Origin: JAVBUP01 sp031555175
GTDB taxonomy: Bacteria > Bacillota_I > Bacilli_A > Erysipelotrichales > Coprobacillaceae
Direction of reading: 5' to 3'
DNA length: 32,334 nt
Assembly (NCBI GenBank): GCA_031555175.1
Contig: JAVBUP010000024.1
Span: forward strand, 1 to 32,334
Both the position numbers and the translations under genes were made by a program. Shown one piece after another: positions 23,588 through 29,844 of this stretch. Position 1 is the first letter of the stretch. Each line of letters opens with the position of its first letter. A model generated the notes under the pieces. It did not search any database and was not told where the DNA came from. It saw nothing but the letters and a program-made list of their open reading frames with translations.

Positions 23588-23926
23588 TCATTTTAAGCCT
23601 AGACTTGTTTTCATGGCTTCTTCAACCTTATTCATAGTTTCTTCATCAACATCACAAATTCTCTCTGCTACTCTTTTTTTATCAATCGTTCTTATTTGTT
23701 CTAATAGTACCATTGATTTCTTATCCAAGGAATCATGCTCTATTAATACATGGGTGGGCAAACAAGACTTTGTTATCCGAGATGAAATCGGCGCAATTAT
23801 AATTGTTGTAGAATATTTATTCCCCTTATTGTTTTGCAGTACTAATACAGGTCGATAACCGCCTTGCTCACTACCAACCACTGGAGATAAATCAGCATAG
23901 TAAATTTCACCTCTGCATATATTCAT
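23588..23926 (-). CDS. MazF/EndoA-type endoribonuclease toxin without a neighbouring antitoxin
   Basis: A 112-residue MazF-family mRNA interferase close to B. subtilis EndoA: RGEIYYADLSPVVGSEQGG, then RPVLVLQN (R25), then LLEQIRTIDKKR. The second active-site position, Thr48 in EndoA, is Ser48 here (APISS), a mild change. Two upstream in-frame codons precede a better-placed ATG at 23926 with AAGGAG. The usual antitoxin gene directly upstream is absent: only about 106 bp separate it from the divergent HAD gene. Either the antitoxin is elsewhere or the enzyme is used alone. Confidence 0.9.
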   Translation of the reverse strand: MNICRGEIYYADLSPVVGSEQGGYRPVLVLQNNKGNKYSTTIIIAPISSRITKSCLPTHVLIEHDSLDKKSMVLLEQIRTIDKKRVAERICDVDEETMNKVEEAMKTSLGLK

Positions 23927-24004
23927 TAAAATCAACTCCTTATTTCAAACATATGCATTACCAACCTTTTTTTTACCTAAAACAAAGATTATTATTTTAG
24001 ATTT

Positions 24005-24013
24005 TGATATAAT
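24005..24013 (+). promoter_or_regulatory. Extended -10 promoter of the HAD gene
   Basis: TGATATAAT, a perfect extended -10. It overlaps the ATG at 24012, so that ATG cannot be the start of the HAD protein and the GTG at 24033 is used. Confidence 0.65.
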
Positions 24014-24032
24014 GATACATGAGGTGATTTAT

Positions 24033-24689
24033 GTGGGACTTAAAGCTATTCTATTCGATATGGATGGTTTGATGATCGATAGTGAGGTTGTTACTTACGA
24101 CGGATATGTAATCGAAATGGGAAAAAGAAATCTCCATTTCGATAAAGACTTTTATACTAAGATGCTTGGTAGAAGCATTAAAGAAATAACTAATCTATTC
24201 TTAAAGGAATATGGGCATGATTTTGATTTTCAAGCTTTAGTTAAAGATGTTCATAAATATGTATCTGATTCATTTAAAACTACAATCCCATTAAAAAAAG
24301 GATTACTAGAAATTATTGAATTTGCTAAAGATAATAACTTAAAAATGATTGTTGCTACTTCTAGCAGTAAACAACGAGTTATTGATATATTGGCAACTGC
24401 AAAATTACTTGATACATTTGATGATATAATCTGTGGTGATGAAGTAACTATGTCTAAGCCTGAACCAGAGATATTTCTTAGAGCTTGCAGTAAACTTAAT
24501 GTGTTGCCTGCCGAAGCTGTAGTATTAGAGGATTCAGAAATGGGTATTTTAGCAGCATTCAGGGCTAATATCAATGTTATTTGCGTACCAGATATGAAAT
24601 ATCCAGAATTGGATTTTGCCACTAAAACTTATGCAATATGTGATAATTTAATAGATGCAATAAATATTATTAGAAATGAATTGATATAA
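24033..24689 (+). CDS. HAD family phosphatase (beta-phosphoglucomutase/YhcW-like)
   Basis: A 218-residue HAD subfamily IA hydrolase acting on small phosphorylated metabolites. Motif I is FDMDGLMIDSE (nucleophile and general acid Asp), motif II VATSSS, motif III the Lys in SKPEPEIF, motif IV LEDSEMG. A helical cap lies between motifs I and II. The chosen start is GTG at 24033 with AGGTG 6 bases upstream, because the upstream ATG lies in the -10 element. The stop overlaps the following GNAT start (TAATG). The substrate is not predictable. Confidence 0.88.
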   Translation: MGLKAILFDMDGLMIDSEVVTYDGYVIEMGKRNLHFDKDFYTKMLGRSIKEITNLFLKEYGHDFDFQALVKDVHKYVSDSFKTTIPLKKGLLEIIEFAKDNNLKMIVATSSSKQRVIDILATAKLLDTFDDIICGDEVTMSKPEPEIFLRACSKLNVLPAEAVVLEDSEMGILAAFRANINVICVPDMKYPELDFATKTYAICDNLIDAINIIRNELI

Positions 24690-25579
24690 TGGCTATTATT
24701 CAAAGATCGTATACAAGTGAACCTGGTTTCACAGCTGACTTCTATAAAGTTCGTGACTTCCTAATTCGTATAAATAAAGATAATTTAGTAACTCCAAATT
24801 TTACGTGGGGAAGATGGGAATGGATGTTCTCTTTACCATATGTCAACAATGATGAATTACATCGAATTGGCATCTGGGAAGATAATGGTATAATTGTAGC
24901 ATTAGCTACATACGAAGATGATTATGGTGAGGCATGGTTTTGCATTGATCCAGATTACAGTTATTTAAAAAAGGACTTAGTTATTTACGCACGTGATAAT
25001 ATAGCAAAAGATGGAGCGATACGTATTTCTATTGATGATAAAGATATAGAATTGCAAGATGTAGCAGCTAGTCTTAATTTTATTGCGACAACAAATAAAC
25101 AATTTACTTCAATCATTCATTTAGATCAAGATTTATCATACTCACTGCCAACGGGATTCAAACTTAAAAGTCTACAAGATGAATGTGATATTTACTTATT
25201 ACACAATGTAATGTGGAAAGGGTTTGGACACGAAGAAGATACTCCTAGGACACCACAAGCGATGGATATGCGCAAAAAAAGTATTTCTGGTAGTGATGTG
25301 AGATTAGATTTGAATATATTTACAAGAGATAAAGATATGTATACTTCATATTGTGGAATGTGGTTGCTCCCTAATTCTTATTACGCACTTGTAGAACCAG
25401 TTGCTACACACCCAAACTACCGTAAACTTGGGCTTGGTAAAGCTGCAGTTCTTGAAGCAGTATCGAGATGTAGAGATGCAGGGGCTAAGTTTGCCATAGT
25501 AAATACCAGCAAACAATTTTACTATAGTATCGGCTTTAAGCCATACTCTTGTGAAACTTGGTGGGAGCTAAGAAAGTAA
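24689..25579 (+). CDS. GNAT family N-acetyltransferase, two-domain
   Basis: A 296-residue protein. The C-terminal half (about 150-296) is a GNAT domain with VEPVATHPNYRKLGLGKA as the acetyl-CoA binding motif and FYYSIGFKPY at the end. The N-terminal half also has GNAT-like strands but lacks a clear acetyl-CoA motif, suggesting a degenerate tandem domain. It is translationally coupled to the HAD gene (TAATG, one-base overlap). Substrate unknown. Confidence 0.82.
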   Translation: MAIIQRSYTSEPGFTADFYKVRDFLIRINKDNLVTPNFTWGRWEWMFSLPYVNNDELHRIGIWEDNGIIVALATYEDDYGEAWFCIDPDYSYLKKDLVIYARDNIAKDGAIRISIDDKDIELQDVAASLNFIATTNKQFTSIIHLDQDLSYSLPTGFKLKSLQDECDIYLLHNVMWKGFGHEEDTPRTPQAMDMRKKSISGSDVRLDLNIFTRDKDMYTSYCGMWLLPNSYYALVEPVATHPNYRKLGLGKAAVLEAVSRCRDAGAKFAIVNTSKQFYYSIGFKPYSCETWWELRK

Positions 25580-25634
25580 CAATTATATATCGTTAATAAA
25601 CCCTTGATAAAACATAAAATATATTACTGTATTC

Positions 25635-25663
25635 TTGATTTTTCAAAACCTTTATGTTATTAT
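25635..25663 (+). promoter_or_regulatory. Promoter of tRNA-Ser
   Basis: TTGATT (25635-25640), 17 bp, TATTAT (25658-25663) with TGT directly before the -10. Ends 19 bp before the tRNA. Confidence 0.65.
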
Positions 25664-25682
25664 AAGTAAGCCTTTGAAAAAT

Positions 25683-25773
25683 GGAGATATACTCAAGAGG
25701 CTGAAGAGGCGCCCCTGCTAAGGGTGTAGGTCGGGAAACTGGCGCGAGGGTTCAAATCCCTCTGTCTCCGCCA
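25683..25773 (+). tRNA. tRNA-Ser(GCT)
   Basis: Acceptor stem GGAGATA pairs with TGTCTCC, discriminator G and encoded CCA at the end. The anticodon stem CGCCC/GGGTG encloses loop CTGCTAA with anticodon GCT, reading AGC and AGU. A long variable arm, typical of serine tRNAs, follows. The T arm is GAGGG-TTCAAAT-CCCTC. Confidence 0.97.
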
Positions 25774-25783
25774 TAATAAAATT

Positions 25784-25814
25784 AACCTTGATTAGCTCAA
25801 GGTTTTTTATTTTG
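25784..25814 (+). terminator. Terminator after tRNA-Ser
   Basis: A perfect 8-bp stem AACCTTGA (25784-25791) with TCAAGGTT (25797-25804), followed by TTTTATTTT. Confidence 0.85.
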
Positions 25815-25828
25815 CACAATTTAACACA

Positions 25829-25858
25829 AAAAGTAAGCATTAGCAAATACTTACTTTT
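25829..25858 (-). terminator. Probable terminator of the PHP gene cluster
   Basis: A perfect 9-bp stem AAAAGTAAG (25829-25837) with CTTACTTTT (25850-25858) and a 12-base loop. On the minus strand the arm ends in CTTTT and continues TTTGTG. It lies 45 bp after the PHP stop; the T tract is modest. Confidence 0.5.
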
Positions 25859-25903
25859 CATAAATAAATATACTCATTACACCAACAATAGAATTGTAAG
25901 TAT

Positions 25904-26695
25904 CTATAAGCTGTGTTTATCTGGGAGCATTTTTGTATATGTATAAAAATTATTGAATCCCATTGCTTTTAATTCTTCCTTAATTTCAGTTATTTTATAA
26001 CCCAAATAACTAGGTTCATGAGAATCAGATCCGAATGTGATAATGTCTCCACCCAACTCTTTATACCATTTTAGAATTTGGCGGCTTGGTGTTAAATCAG
26101 GTAATTGATATCTAAAACTGCTAGTGTTAATTTCAATTCCCTTACCATCCTCGATTACTTGAGATAACAAAGCTTTTATTTCTTTCTCCACTATTTTATC
26201 ATCTAGTATTCCATATGGATCATAGCGTTTTATAACATCCAAATGTCCAAGTACTGAGTAATTCTTATATTTTTTAATTGTTTCTAACACATATTTATAA
26301 TACCCGATATTTATTTCTAACTGCGTTTTACCATCTTGGTATTCATTAAACCAAAATTCTAGATCATCAATTTGATGATTTGACATTATTATAAAATCAA
26401 ATGGATAACTAGCAAATAACTTATTATAATCATTTACTGTGTGGGTTTGCACACCAAATTCTAATCCAATTTTAATAACAATTTTATCCTTGTACTTTGT
26501 TCTCAGTCTTTCACATTCTTTATAGTAATTAGGAAAATCGACAACATATGGTCCATGAGCAATATTGCCTAAATCAACATGATCCGTAAAGCAAATTTCT
26601 TGAATGCCCAATTTTATTGCATCTTTAACAACATCTTCCATAACATAGTTAGAATCCATACTAAAACTAGTATGAACATGATAATCAGCAAACAT
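25904..26695 (-). CDS. PHP domain phosphatase (HisJ/histidinol-phosphatase family)
   Basis: A 263-residue metal-dependent phosphoesterase. The PHP metal-binding motifs are all seen: DYHVH (H6, H8), FTDH (D38, H39), GLEFG (E79), NH (H107), HLD (H151) and GSDSHEP (D224, H226). The closest family is the HisJ-type histidinol-phosphatase, the last phosphatase of histidine synthesis. No other his genes are near, so another sugar or nucleotide phosphate is possible. RBS GGAGGGG. Last gene of a three-gene minus-strand cluster. Confidence 0.88.
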   Translation of the reverse strand: MFADYHVHTSFSMDSNYVMEDVVKDAIKLGIQEICFTDHVDLGNIAHGPYVVDFPNYYKECERLRTKYKDKIVIKIGLEFGVQTHTVNDYNKLFASYPFDFIIMSNHQIDDLEFWFNEYQDGKTQLEINIGYYKYVLETIKKYKNYSVLGHLDVIKRYDPYGILDDKIVEKEIKALLSQVIEDGKGIEINTSSFRYQLPDLTPSRQILKWYKELGGDIITFGSDSHEPSYLGYKITEIKEELKAMGFNNFYTYTKMLPDKHSL

Positions 26696-26707
26696 ATTTC
26701 CCCTCCA

Positions 26708-26923
26708 TTAATCTTTCAGCTTATTCAACTCTTCTGTATAAATTGACACTTCTCCACATTCTGGACAGATAGCAACATTACACCAAATATGTCTTTTATT
26801 TGATAATACTTTATGTCTATCAACTAATAGAAATCCTCGTTGTCCACTCATGCTTTCACTACCAGATTCAGCTTCATAGTTAAGATTCATTTCACTTCCA
26901 CAACGCAAGCAAATTCTTGTCAT
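26708..26923 (-). CDS. Small zinc-ribbon protein
   Basis: A 71-residue protein with two Cys pairs, CLRC (C5, C8) and CPEC (C53, C56), that should bind one zinc ion. H45 and C48 are also available. The middle holds a short strand region (FLLVDRHKV). The ATG at 26923 has AGGAG in front and leaves only 1 bp to the preceding stop; the longer frame would overlap that gene. Function unknown, possibly nucleic-acid or protein binding. The PHP gene follows 12 bp downstream. Confidence 0.8.
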   Translation of the reverse strand: MTRICLRCGSEMNLNYEAESGSESMSGQRGFLLVDRHKVLSNKRHIWCNVAICPECGEVSIYTEELNKLKD

Positions 26924-26924
26924 A

Positions 26925-27437
26925 TTACTCTCTCCTGATTTTTGGTCGATTATCATTTATTCTTGGATTATCAATCAAATGATCTTTTGCCCATAGTTCA
27001 ATATTATCTTTAAAATATTCAATAAATCCCTTACCAGTTAATCCCAATCTATCATAAACTTTAACTTCTGATTTTTTAAGGATAGCTATTATTTCTGGAA
27101 GTAAGTCACAATCTTGTGATTCCAAATAGTAAATTGATTCATCATTCATTACGATGACAATATCAAATTTAAATATCAGTGTCTTCTTAAAATTAACGGC
27201 AGTATAACGAGTACATGCATCAAGATGTACTTCTAAGATATCTTCATATTTAAGCTCTGCTAACATCTCTTTTCCGCCAAAAGCTCGCATTAAAATCACA
27301 TCTGCCTCGAAATTTGCAATAAAGAAATACGCTCCTCCATAACCAGGTATACTTTTCTCCCCAACTAAACTTTCTGGAGTTTCAAGCATCGTATGAAGCA
27401 CCTTAACTTCTTTATACGTTGTTAATATATTGACCAT
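26925..27437 (-). CDS. Conserved-looking protein of unknown function (170 aa)
   Basis: No family was recognised. It is a soluble, mixed alpha/beta protein without membrane segments or a signal peptide. The central strands (LKYEDILEVHLDACTRY, then LIFKFDIVIVMND) and an ending rich in Arg and Asn resemble a small PH-like or ligand-binding fold, but this is only an impression. The ATG at 27437 is chosen for its GAGAG ribosome binding site; an earlier ATG at 27494 would encode a hydrophobic extension without an RBS. First gene of the cluster with the zinc-ribbon and PHP genes. Confidence 0.75.
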   Translation of the reverse strand: MVNILTTYKEVKVLHTMLETPESLVGEKSIPGYGGAYFFIANFEADVILMRAFGGKEMLAELKYEDILEVHLDACTRYTAVNFKKTLIFKFDIVIVMNDESIYYLESQDCDLLPEIIAILKKSEVKVYDRLGLTGKGFIEYFKDNIELWAKDHLIDNPRINDNRPKIRRE

Positions 27438-27478
27438 AATATCAACTCTCTTTCTTATATAGTATATAACAAAAATGC

Positions 27479-27507
27479 TTGAAAAAATAGTCAAAATAGT
27501 GTATATT
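27479..27507 (+). promoter_or_regulatory. Promoter of the tRNA-Asp/tRNA-Gly unit
   Basis: TTGAAA (27479-27484), 17 bp, TATATT (27502-27507), 17 bp before tRNA-Asp. Confidence 0.6.
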
Positions 27508-27524
27508 AGTGTATGTTCACTACT

Positions 27525-27600
27525 GGTCTGGTGGTGTAGGGGTTAACATGCCGCTCTGTCACAGCGGAGATCGCGAGTTCAAATCTCGTCCAGACCGCCA
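27525..27600 (+). tRNA. tRNA-Asp(GTC)
   Basis: Acceptor stem GGTCTGG with CCAGACC, discriminator G, encoded CCA. Anticodon stem CCGCT/AGCGG, loop CTGTCAC with anticodon GTC. T arm GCGAG-TTCAAAT-CTCGT (with one G-T pair). It lies one base before tRNA-Gly. Confidence 0.97.
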
Positions 27601-27601
27601 T

Positions 27602-27675
27602 GCGGGTGTAGTTCAATGGTAGAACTTCAGCCTTCCAAGCTGACTACGTGGGTTCGATTCCCATCACCCGCTCCA
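27602..27675 (+). tRNA. tRNA-Gly(TCC)
   Basis: Acceptor stem GCGGGTG with CACCCGC, discriminator T, encoded CCA. Anticodon stem TCAGC/GCTGA, loop CTTCCAA with anticodon TCC. Co-transcribed with tRNA-Asp. Confidence 0.97.
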
Positions 27676-27687
27676 ATGCAAAACTAT

Positions 27688-27736
27688 ACTCATGTAAGCT
27701 ATTATAAAATAATGGTATTACATGAGTTTTTTGTTT
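27688..27736 (+). terminator. Terminator of the tRNA-Asp/tRNA-Gly unit
   Basis: A long hairpin: outer 10-bp stem ACTCATGTAA (27688-27697) with TTACATGAGT (27718-27727) and a weaker inner stem, followed by TTTTTGTTT. Confidence 0.8.
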
Positions 27737-27847
27737 ATAATAATTTATAGAAATAGTTTGCAAATTCTTTTACACTAAAACGGACTATAATTGTAGAAAT
27801 AAAAAGTTTTGAAATATGTTTAGGATAAAATATTAAGGAGAAATAAT

Positions 27848-28378
27848 ATGGACTGTATTAAAATATTAACTGATAAGGACATAGGCTTAGAAGAGATTCC
27901 ATTTAATAATCCAATGATTAGATATGGAGCAAGAGGAATAGTTGTTAATGATGATGGAAAGATTGCTATATTTAATAAAACTTTAAAAAATGAATTTAAA
28001 CTGCCTGGTGGTGGTCTTGAAGATAACGAGAGCCCACAAGAGGCTTTTATAAGAGAAGTTATGGAAGAAACTGGTTGCGTTGTTGAAATCACTAGAGATT
28101 TAGGAACTATTGAAGAACATAAATCGCACGGTAATTTCAAACAAATTTCCTATGTTTTTGTATCAAAAGTAATAACTAATACTAATGAATTGCATTTAAC
28201 TACAAAAGAAAGAGCTGAAGGCTCTAAACTATTATGGGTAGATGAAAATGAAGCTCTTGAACTAATTTCTAATTGTTATGACAAATTAGTTTCATCAAAA
28301 TATGAAAGTGTTTATTTTACGAAATTTATTGTTATAAGAGACAAAGAAATTCTAAAATACTACCTCAATAATAAATAA
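27848..28378 (+). CDS. Nudix hydrolase
   Basis: A 176-residue enzyme that cleaves nucleoside diphosphates linked to another group. The Nudix box Gx5Ex7REVxEEtG is complete at residues 55-77 (G55, E61, R69, E70, E73, E74, G76). It carries extra segments at both ends compared with a minimal MutT. RBS AAGGAG. A TATAAT at 27786-27791 lacks a good -35, so the promoter is uncertain. The substrate is unknown. Confidence 0.92.
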   Translation: MDCIKILTDKDIGLEEIPFNNPMIRYGARGIVVNDDGKIAIFNKTLKNEFKLPGGGLEDNESPQEAFIREVMEETGCVVEITRDLGTIEEHKSHGNFKQISYVFVSKVITNTNELHLTTKERAEGSKLLWVDENEALELISNCYDKLVSSKYESVYFTKFIVIRDKEILKYYLNNK

Positions 28379-28435
28379 AATCAAGATATAAAGAAAAATT
28401 ATCCTTTACATAATATCAATAATCATAAATGTTAA

Positions 28436-28473
28436 GTTTCTTTGACAAACTTCCAAAGAAGTTTGGTAGAAAC
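28436..28473 (+). promoter_or_regulatory. Palindromic operator/promoter region upstream of the Xre gene
   Basis: A perfect inverted repeat CAAACTTC (28446-28453) with GAAGTTTG (28458-28465), spacer CAAA, flanked by a further pair GTTTCT (28436-28441) with AGAAAC (28468-28473). A perfect -35, TTGACA, overlaps its left side (28442-28447), and TAGAAA follows after 19 bp (28467-28472). A TATAAT lies at 28482-28487, too far from TTGACA for a standard promoter. It could be the operator of the Xre repressor encoded downstream or a MerR-type promoter. There is no T tract, so it is not a terminator. Confidence 0.5.
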
Positions 28474-28517
28474 AAGTAATGTATAATAATATAATTATAT
28501 TTGTAGAGAGGAATTAA

Positions 28518-28853
28518 ATGAATATGAATCTAGGAAATAACATCTTAAAGCAGAGAAAACAAGCACAACTTTCACAAGAGCAGTTAGGAGATAAAATTGG
28601 TGTTACAAGACAAACAATATCTAATTGGGAATTAAATGAAACGATTCCAGATGCAAAACAACTACTAGCATTATCAAAAGAATTACAAATTAGCATAGAC
28701 GTTCTTGTTGACAACGATATTCAAAACATATTAGAACAGAAAGTTAATAGTGTAGAAAACAATATGATGAAAAATAATACGTTATTGAAAGTATTATTTG
28801 CTCTGTCATTAATTATTGTTTTTCTTATAATTGCTTTTATTTCAGCTAATTAA
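28518..28853 (+). CDS. Xre family regulator with a C-terminal membrane anchor
   Basis: A 111-residue protein. Residues 5-60 are a helix-turn-helix domain of the Cro/CI type (LGNNILKQRKQAQLSQEQLG, then VTRQTISNWELNETIPD). A short linker leads to one membrane segment (about 88-108, LLKVLFALSLIIVFLIIAFI). DNA-binding proteins with this layout often sit at the membrane and sense a partner. The RBS GAGAGG favours the first of two ATGs. The small membrane protein gene follows 16 bp downstream. No nuclease or toxin domain is visible. Confidence 0.88.
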   Translation: MNMNLGNNILKQRKQAQLSQEQLGDKIGVTRQTISNWELNETIPDAKQLLALSKELQISIDVLVDNDIQNILEQKVNSVENNMMKNNTLLKVLFALSLIIVFLIIAFISAN

Positions 28854-28869
28854 TTAAAAGGAGACATTT

Positions 28870-29076
28870 ATGAACAACAAGAAAAACTACGTTATTTTAA
28901 AGTGGATCATTTCCTTTGTATTATCAATTCGTATAGGAACATTAGCAATGAATATACTGGGAAATGTAGATATAAATATATGGATTACCAGAGTTATTGG
29001 TGCTATTATTACAGCAATAATTGGATTACTATTTTACCAATTATGGATTAAAAAGGAACAGAATTGGGATCTTTAG
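28870..29076 (+). CDS. Small two-segment membrane protein
   Basis: A 68-residue protein with two hydrophobic segments (about 8-28 and 38-60) and charged ends. No family was recognised. RBS AAAAGGAGA. It lies 16 bp after the membrane-anchored Xre regulator and probably shares its transcript, so it may interact with that protein's membrane segment (inference from position). Confidence 0.75.
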   Translation: MNNKKNYVILKWIISFVLSIRIGTLAMNILGNVDINIWITRVIGAIITAIIGLLFYQLWIKKEQNWDL

Positions 29077-29141
29077 TTATGACTTTACAGTTGAATTTTA
29101 GGAAATTTGCATACATTAGGCAAAGTAATAAACAAATTTTG

Positions 29142-29166
29142 AAATAGCTTTTATAGCTATTTTTTT
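29142..29166 (+). terminator. Terminator of the Xre/membrane protein unit
   Basis: A perfect 8-bp stem AAATAGCT (29142-29149) with AGCTATTT (29155-29162), loop TTTAT, followed by T's. It lies 65 bp after the stop codon. Confidence 0.8.
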
Positions 29167-29191
29167 GTACACTTCCAAAAACATAATGATA

Positions 29192-29260
29192 CACTATATT
29201 TACTAATTCAATAATTGCAGTAAGCATATCATTACTAAATGACTATTAGTAAATATAGTG
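29192..29260. repeat. Perfect 16-bp inverted repeat upstream of the PhnB-like gene
   Basis: CACTATATTTACTAAT at 29192-29207 is repeated inverted at 29245-29260, separated by 37 bp. A third related half-site, TTACTAA, stands at 29232-29238 and forms a second, shorter inverted pair with TTAGTAA at 29246-29252. The right arm occupies the whole promoter spacer. A pair of operator sites is more likely than a mobile element, as there is no coding content and no convincing target duplication. Confidence 0.7.
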
Positions 29261-29267
29261 ATATAAT
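29239..29267 (+). promoter_or_regulatory. Promoter of the PhnB-like gene
   Basis: ATGACT (29239-29244), exactly 17 bp, TATAAT (29262-29267) with TGA before it (an extended -10). The spacer is filled by the right arm of the inverted repeat, so a bound protein would block or alter RNA polymerase. Confidence 0.6.
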
Positions 29268-29290
29268 CAAGTCAAAGGAGAATTGAAATT

Positions 29291-29698
29291 ATGGTATCAC
29301 CTTATATAGTATTTAATAGGCAATGCGAAGAAGCAATTAATTTTTATGAAAAAGTATTTAATGGACAAAACAAAGTAGTAATGAGATATGATGATTATGT
29401 GCCTGATGGTATTCACGAGAATGTAAGTAATTATATACTTCATGCAACGATGGATATTTTTGATACATCATTTACATTTGCAGATGAACTATCTCTACCG
29501 CTTACACCTGTAAGTATGGTTTATTTGACAATTAATCCTAGTAGTGTTGATTTGGGGAATAATATCTATAATAAGCTAAAAGAACAAGGAGAAGTATTAC
29601 TCCACCCTACCCAAACTTTTTATAGTCCAATGCATACGACAATTCGAGATAAGTTTGGCATTCAATGGAATATTATTGTCATTGCTACTGACCAATAA
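29291..29698 (+). CDS. PhnB-like VOC family protein
   Basis: A 135-residue protein of the PhnB/3-demethylubiquinone methyltransferase-like branch of the vicinal oxygen chelate superfamily. The N-terminus SPYIVFNRQCEEAINFYEKVF and the C-terminal DKFGIQWNI are typical. Despite its name the branch has no proven methyltransferase activity, and the ligand is unknown. RBS AAAGGAG is rather far (10 bases) from the ATG. A single-gene unit with a promoter inside an inverted repeat. Confidence 0.85.
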   Translation: MVSPYIVFNRQCEEAINFYEKVFNGQNKVVMRYDDYVPDGIHENVSNYILHATMDIFDTSFTFADELSLPLTPVSMVYLTINPSSVDLGNNIYNKLKEQGEVLLHPTQTFYSPMHTTIRDKFGIQWNIIVIATDQ

Positions 29699-29785
29699 TA
29701 ATTCTTTCTTAATTATACATATCGAACAGCACCTATAATCCACCTAAGATTTTTTGATTGTTTTTTAAAATATTGGATAATATTC

Positions 29786-29816
29786 TTGACTCGCACACCG
29801 TGTATCAGTTTATAAT
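29786..29816 (+). promoter_or_regulatory. MerR-type promoter with a 19-bp spacer and operator
   Basis: TTGACT (29786-29791), 19 bp, TATAAT (29811-29816). The long spacer contains an imperfect palindrome ACT-N3-ACAC-C-GTGT-N3-AGT (29789-29809). A 19-bp spacer with a centred dyad is the known hallmark of promoters twisted open by MerR-family activators. The gene it serves encodes such an activator, so it is very likely autoregulated. Confidence 0.75.
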
Positions 29817-29844
29817 AGTTTTATGGAGACAGGAAGGAGAAATC

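Noticed and set aside
24251..24622. Antisense open frame of 123 codons opposite the HAD gene
   Set aside because: No ribosome binding site or recognisable domain, and the sense strand has all four HAD motifs.
27820..28140. Antisense open frame of 106 codons opposite the Nudix gene
   Set aside because: It covers the Nudix box region in antisense and has no start signals; a shadow of the real gene.
28436..28473. Terminator of the Nudix gene
   Set aside because: The hairpin is strong but has no T run on either strand and overlaps a consensus -35, so it is treated as an operator.
29079..29147. A 22-codon plus frame after the small membrane protein, ending in the terminator stem
   Set aside because: Its stop overlaps the terminator, as real genes here do, but the ribosome binding site (GGGAT) is poor and the peptide resembles nothing. 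Left as possible but unsupported.
29192..29260. Miniature transposable element ending in the 16-bp inverted repeat
   Set aside because: The 69-bp unit has no convincing target-site duplication (only a possible ATA) and the right arm lies exactly in a promoter spacer, so a regulatory site is more likely.
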